Positions 60,479-64,000 of a stretch of DNA of 64,000 nucleotides are shown here, one piece after another. The stretch comes from an uncultured Actinomyces sp. GTDB taxonomy: Bacteria > Actinomycetota > Actinomycetes > Actinomycetales > Actinomycetaceae. The position numbers and the translations under genes were made by a program. The notes beneath the pieces were generated by a model. It did no database searches and was not told the origin of the DNA. It worked only from the letters and a program-made list of their open reading frames with translations. Numbering within the stretch: the stretch's first letter is position 1; the number at the start of each line of letters is the position of its first letter. The stretch is taken from contig URAS01000002.1 in the NCBI GenBank assembly GCA_900545825.1, positions 1 to 64,000 on the forward strand, given 5' to 3'.

Positions 60479-62664
60479 GCGTGCGTGAACTGTCCCATCG
60501 GAGCGGGTCTGCCGGGCATGCGGCCCCGGCCCACGCCCGGCGTGGCGGCCGCGTGAGCGCGGTGGCTGCCCGGCTGGGTGACGACGGCTGCCGACGCGTC
60601 GCGCTGGGCGTCCTCCTGGCGCTGGCGAGCGCGCTGTACGGCATCGGGTTGTCGTCGTCTGGCTACGCGAACTCGTTTTATGCGGCGGCGGCGCAGGCCG
60701 GGTCGCATTCGTGGAGGGCGTTCCTGTGGGGCGGCCTCGACTGGCCGGGCGTCATCACCGTCGACAAGCCGCCGGCGTCGCTGTGGCTGCCCGCGCTGTT
60801 TGTCCGCGCGTTTGGGCTGAATTCGTGGTCGATCCTCCTGCCGCAGGCGATCATGGGGGTCCTCACCGTCTACCTCATCTACCGCATCGGCCGGCGCGCC
60901 AGCGGCTCGTGGGTGACGGGGATCCTCGCGGGCGCGCTCCAGCTGACCGTGCCCGTCGCGACGTTGATGTTCCGGTTCAACAACCCCGACGCCCTCCTGT
61001 TGCTGCTGCTCACGGCGTCGGTGGCGGCGACGCTGCGCGCCCTCGACACCGATCACGACCGGTGGATGCTCGTCGCGGGCGTCGCCGTAGGGTTCGCGTT
61101 CCTCACCAAGCAGGTCCAGGCGTTCCTCGTCCTGCCGGCGCTCGCCGTCATTTACCTGGCGTTTGCGCGCAAGAGCTGGTGGCGCCGCATTGTCGTCGGC
61201 CTCGGCGCGTGCCTGGCGGTCGTCGTCTCGGGCGGCTGGTGGGTCGTCCTCTCGATGATCGTCAAGGATCGCCCGTACATCGGCGGGTCGCAGTCGGATT
61301 CGTTCCTCGAGCTGACGTTCGCCTACAACGGCTTCGGCCGCCTGACGGGCGACGAGGTCGGCGGCCGCGGCGGCGGCATGGGTGGTGGCACCGCGGGGAT
61401 CGGGCGTTTCCTGTCGTCCGACCTGGCCGGCCAGATTTCGTGGCTGCTGCCCGCGTTCATCGTCGTCGTCATCGCGGCGCTGTGGACGCTCTATCGGCGT
61501 CCGTTGGCGTGGGCCGACGAGTCGCGGCGCCTCGCCCGCGCCGGCGTCTGGGCGGCGGCGCTGTGGGCCGGCGTGACGATCGTCGTCTTCTCGATGCTTA
61601 ACGGCGTCTTCCACGCCTACTACACGGTCGCGGTCTCGGCGCCGCTCGTCCTCGGCCTCGCCCTGGGCGCGTGGGTGCTGGTCCGCGCGCCGAAGCCGCT
61701 GGCCATCGGCGCCGCCGGGCTGTCGGCGGTGGGCACGGGCGCGGTCGCCGCGGTGATCCTCGCCCGCGCCGGGGCGCCGACCTGGCTGCTTCCCCTCGTC
61801 GCGATCTGCGGGCTGATCTGTGCCCTCGCGCTGGTCGTGTGGGCGACCTCGAAGGCCGGACGAGGGCGCCGCATCTGGCGCGGCGTCGCGGCGACGACCG
61901 CCGTGGCCCTGCTGGTCCCGACGATGACGTGGTCGATCGCGACCGCCGCGAGCCCCCACACGGGCTCGATCGTCTCGGCCGGCATCGGCCAGACCGGAGG
62001 CCCCGGCGGCGGCAGGCCCGCAGGCGGCGGCCCCGGCGGCCAGGGTGACGGCCAGCCGGGCGGCCAGCCCGGTGCGCAGGCGAATGGCCAGGCGGGCACG
62101 CAGAATGGGGCGCAGAATGGCACCCCGGCCGCCCCACAAGGCGGGACGCAGAATGGCACGCAGCCTGGCGGCCAAACCGGCACGCAGAACGGCACCCAGC
62201 CGGGGAACCAGGCCGGCGCGGCGCCGACTCCGCCGAGCGGGAGCGGCACCCAGGCCGAGCAGGCGCCCTCGCAGAGTCGTTCGCGCGGCGGGTCGAGCCT
62301 GCTCAACGGCGAAAACGTCACGTCCAAGCAGGCGACGTTGCTGGAGAAGAACGCGAGCAGCTTCACGTGGACCGCGGCGACCATCGGGTCGCAGTCGGCG
62401 GCGTCGTACCAGCTGGCGACCGATACGCCGGTGATCGCGGTCGGCGGGTTCAACGGGTCGGACCCGGCACCGAGCCTCGCCCAGTTCAAGCAGCTGGTCG
62501 CGTCGGGCAAGATCCACTATTGGATCGTCTCGGGCGGCGGCAAGGGCGGCCCGGGCAACTCGCAGGGGACGGCCTCGACAATCCAGGAGTGGGTCGAGGC
62601 GAACTACACCTCGGTGACGGTCGACGGGACGACGTTCTACGACCTCACCAGTCCGGCGAATTAG
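60475..62664 (+). CDS. GT39/GT83-type integral membrane glycosyltransferase (YkcB-like)
   Basis: The product has 729 residues. About 11-12 helices (~40-500) carry the ArnT/PMT-like features FYAAAAQAGSHSWRAFLWGGLDWPG and the VDKPPASLWLPALF motif, where the Asp/Lys pair binds the lipid-sugar. A Gly/Gln/Thr/Asn-rich linker (~500-600) joins a small C-terminal alpha/beta domain (PVIAVGGFNGSDPAPSLAQFKQLVASGKIHYWIVSGG), as in YkcB of Bacillus. It probably uses the lipid-linked sugar made by the GT2-GtrA protein to modify a surface polymer or protein. The ATG overlaps the upstream stop. Confidence 0.92.
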   Translation: MSVRELSHRSGSAGHAAPAHARRGGRVSAVAARLGDDGCRRVALGVLLALASALYGIGLSSSGYANSFYAAAAQAGSHSWRAFLWGGLDWPGVITVDKPPASLWLPALFVRAFGLNSWSILLPQAIMGVLTVYLIYRIGRRASGSWVTGILAGALQLTVPVATLMFRFNNPDALLLLLLTASVAATLRALDTDHDRWMLVAGVAVGFAFLTKQVQAFLVLPALAVIYLAFARKSWWRRIVVGLGACLAVVVSGGWWVVLSMIVKDRPYIGGSQSDSFLELTFAYNGFGRLTGDEVGGRGGGMGGGTAGIGRFLSSDLAGQISWLLPAFIVVVIAALWTLYRRPLAWADESRRLARAGVWAAALWAGVTIVVFSMLNGVFHAYYTVAVSAPLVLGLALGAWVLVRAPKPLAIGAAGLSAVGTGAVAAVILARAGAPTWLLPLVAICGLICALALVVWATSKAGRGRRIWRGVAATTAVALLVPTMTWSIATAASPHTGSIVSAGIGQTGGPGGGRPAGGGPGGQGDGQPGGQPGAQANGQAGTQNGAQNGTPAAPQGGTQNGTQPGGQTGTQNGTQPGNQAGAAPTPPSGSGTQAEQAPSQSRSRGGSSLLNGENVTSKQATLLEKNASSFTWTAATIGSQSAASYQLATDTPVIAVGGFNGSDPAPSLAQFKQLVASGKIHYWIVSGGGKGGPGNSQGTASTIQEWVEANYTSVTVDGTTFYDLTSPAN

Positions 62665-62690
62665 CTGGTCACGCAAAGAGGAAGGGGCGC

Positions 62691-62738
62691 GGAGGTCGCC
62701 GGAGCAGGCTTCGAAGTCCGCCTGCCTAGGTGACCTCC
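62691..62738 (+). terminator. Two-step hairpin after the YkcB-like gene
   Basis: GGAGGTCGCC (62691) pairs with GGTGACCTCC (62729) with one mismatch, and inside it GCAGGC (62704) pairs with GCCTGC (62720). The structure lies 27 bases after the stop codon. It ends the two-component/glycosyltransferase block. Confidence 0.75.
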
Positions 62739-62765
62739 CCGCCCACACCACACGGCAACCCCGGA

Positions 62766-62793
62766 TGAACGTGATCCTTTTTGGTCACGTTCA
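62766..62793. repeat. Family B palindrome, copy 3
   Basis: TGAACGTGA (62766-62774) and TCACGTTCA (62785-62793) form a perfect inverted repeat with five T in the loop. It lies between convergent genes and its last bases touch the stop codon of the LacI-type regulator gene. It is the best-conserved copy. Confidence 0.72.
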
Positions 62794-63786
62794 TGGACTG
62801 GTCGACGCACGGACCATGAGGCGCGGCTCGATCACCCGGTGCTGCTGCCCCTCGGCCTCGCCCTCGATCCGCGCCTGGGCGAGGGCGAGGGCGGCGTCCG
62901 CCAGCTGCTCGGTCCCCTGGTTGACGCTGGTCAGCGCGATGCCTGGGAACGCGGCGAAGCGGGTGTCGTCGTAGCCGGTGACGCCGACCTGGCGGCCAGG
63001 GCGCCAGCCGGCCTCGATGACCAGGCCCAACGCCTCGATCCCGATGAGGTCGTTGTGGCAGGCGAGGGCGACGCCCTCGGCCAGGGGGATCTCGGCGAGG
63101 GCGTCGGCGACCGGGCGGTTCCCGACGTCGACGAGCTGCGGGGTGCGGCCGGCCTCGCGCATCGCGCGGACATATCCGGCTTGACGCGCGGCGGCCGTGT
63201 CGCCGGGCAGATGCCGGTCGTAACCGAGGAAATAAATCGGCCCGAAACCTCGCCCCACCAGGTGCGACACGATCGCCCCCATGCCGAGCGCGTCGTCCGA
63301 ATAGACGTAGTCGACGCCCTCGGGCGCCGCTGCGTGGGTGACGAGGACCAGCGGGACCTGCGCGCCCAGCCGGGCCAGCTCGTCGGGCGGCGTGGCGGGT
63401 GCGACGACGAGGACGGCGTCGACGCCCAACTGGATGAATCGGCGGATTGCCGCGGTTTCCTGGGCGGCGTCGTTGTCGGAGGTCGTCATCAGCGGGACCA
63501 GGCCGGCGCCCTCGAGGCGGCGGCGGAGGACCTCCATGATGTCGGCGTGGAAGGGGTTGACCATGTCGAACATGACGATCCCCACCATGCGCGACCGCTT
63601 CGCGGCCAGCGCCGACGCCGACACGTTGAGGTGGTAGTGCAGCTCGTCCATCGCTGCCTCGACGGCCTGGCGCGCCGCGTCCGACACGCGCGAGTCCCCG
63701 CGCGCGACGAGCGACACGGTTTGGCGCGACACCCCGGCAAGGCGGGCGACGTCGACCTGCGTCGGTCGGTGTTTTCTCTGCGGCAT
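62791..63786 (-). CDS. LacI-family transcriptional regulator
   Basis: The 331-residue product has an N-terminal helix-turn-helix (TQVDVARLAGVSRQTVSLVARGD), the hinge helix (NVSASALAAKRSRMVGIVM) and a periplasmic-binding-like sugar domain with YSDDALGMGA, FLGYDR and VTGYDDTRFA. It will repress or activate sugar genes; the adjacent minus-strand oxidoreductase is a candidate target. The ATG at 63786 is chosen because AAGGAGGCCCG directly precedes it. Confidence 0.94.
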   Translation of the reverse strand: MPQRKHRPTQVDVARLAGVSRQTVSLVARGDSRVSDAARQAVEAAMDELHYHLNVSASALAAKRSRMVGIVMFDMVNPFHADIMEVLRRRLEGAGLVPLMTTSDNDAAQETAAIRRFIQLGVDAVLVVAPATPPDELARLGAQVPLVLVTHAAAPEGVDYVYSDDALGMGAIVSHLVGRGFGPIYFLGYDRHLPGDTAAARQAGYVRAMREAGRTPQLVDVGNRPVADALAEIPLAEGVALACHNDLIGIEALGLVIEAGWRPGRQVGVTGYDDTRFAAFPGIALTSVNQGTEQLADAALALAQARIEGEAEGQQHRVIEPRLMVRASTSP

Positions 63787-63830
63787 CGGGCCTCCTTCCC
63801 TCCCCTGAACGTTACCCGGTGCGGCCGCGC

Positions 63831-63910
63831 CCGCCCGCCTCACGCGGCGAACGCGGCCACACGCGGGCCTCTCGGCACGCCGGCGAAAGGAAGACCGCCC
63901 GCCTCACGCG
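63831..63910. repeat. 16-base direct repeat upstream of the LacI-type regulator gene
   Basis: CCGCCCGCCTCACGCG occurs at 63831-63846 and 63895-63910, 64 bases apart, in the short gap before the regulator gene. The second copy overlaps the stop of the oxidoreductase gene. It may be chance in GC-rich sequence or a binding site pair. Confidence 0.4.
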
Positions 63911-64000
63911 TAGAAGTCGGGCTTGTCGATCATGTCGACGGCGACCTCGCGCCCGCCCTCTTCCAGCGACGTGAGGGCGGCGTCGACGACGCACACCGCG
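63904..64000 (-). CDS. Partial CDS, probable Gfo/Idh/MocA-family oxidoreductase C-terminus
   Basis: Only the last 32 codons lie in the window; the gene continues beyond 64000. The end reads VVDAALTSLEEGGREVAVDM, then IDKPDFYA and a TGA. A helix with a V-x-A-A-L-x-S-x-x-E-G-G-R-x-V pattern closes most Gfo/Idh/MocA sugar dehydrogenases, which fits the neighbouring LacI-type regulator. The short length keeps confidence moderate. Confidence 0.6.
   Translation of the reverse strand, partial: AVCVVDAALTSLEEGGREVAVDMIDKPDFYA

Noticed and set aside
59824..62751. A 975-residue minus-strand frame across the two glycosyltransferase genes
   Set aside because: Arg-rich low-complexity product typical of GC-rich antisense frames. 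The plus-strand genes have clear motifs and coupled starts.

Overview
The window is one continuous stretch of a high-GC Gram-positive chromosome. The gene content points to the Actinomycetota and most likely the Actinomycetaceae (Actinomyces/Schaalia-like). The evidence is an atpIBEFHAGDC operon followed by a DUF2550 gene and nucS, a GlgE-type alpha-glucan pathway, two surface proteins with LAxTG sorting signals, a DivIVA/FilP-like coiled-coil protein, and many GTG starts with 4-base stop/start overlaps. The genus assignment is inference; no rRNA or tRNA gene is visible.

Layout. 1-400: short direct repeats with no convincing gene. 402-1082: a TM2-domain membrane protein. 1180-10311: the most unusual block, a two-gene unit bounded by hairpins. 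It encodes a 2204-residue DEAD/DEAH helicase with several zinc knuckles, an MrfA/DruE-like (DUF1998) C-terminal region and a fused Vsr/DUF559-like nuclease, and a UvrD-like helicase whose N-terminus looks like a RelE-type fold. 10409-11137: a VIT/CCC1 transporter. 11590-25803: glycogen phosphorylase (minus strand), a 1289-residue SdrD-B surface protein, then glgE-treS-mak-glgB, which turns trehalose into branched alpha-glucan.

25892-32307: a CPBP membrane protease, an LtaS/OpgB-type phosphoglycerol transferase-like protein, a thioredoxin-TPR protein, and a coupled pair made of a lipoprotein and a membrane protein with an acidic tail. 32582-36266: a DivIVA/FilP-like protein, a PiT-like permease and an Ltp-repeat membrane protein. 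36333-40896 (minus strand): a nitroreductase, an alpha/beta hydrolase, a small zinc-knuckle protein coupled to nagA, nucS and DUF2550. 40915-54104 (minus strand): the complete F1Fo ATP synthase operon preceded by wecA, tsaC and prmC, a second LAxTG surface protein, and prfA.

54391-62664 (plus strand): an L,D-transpeptidase, a Gln/Gly-rich membrane protein, an OmpR-type two-component system, and a YkcC/YkcB-like pair (GT2-GtrA fusion and a GT39/83 glycosyltransferase). 62791-64000 (minus strand): a LacI-type regulator and the C-terminus of a probable Gfo/Idh/MocA oxidoreductase.

Two families of dispersed palindromes lie just downstream of genes. Family A (11458 and 55933) is a nested palindrome with paired GGTGAGCGTTTCG arms at 20-base spacing. 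Family B (34074, 59100, 62766) has TGARCGTGA arms. Both share a TGARCGT core and may be one species-specific REP-like or terminator element.
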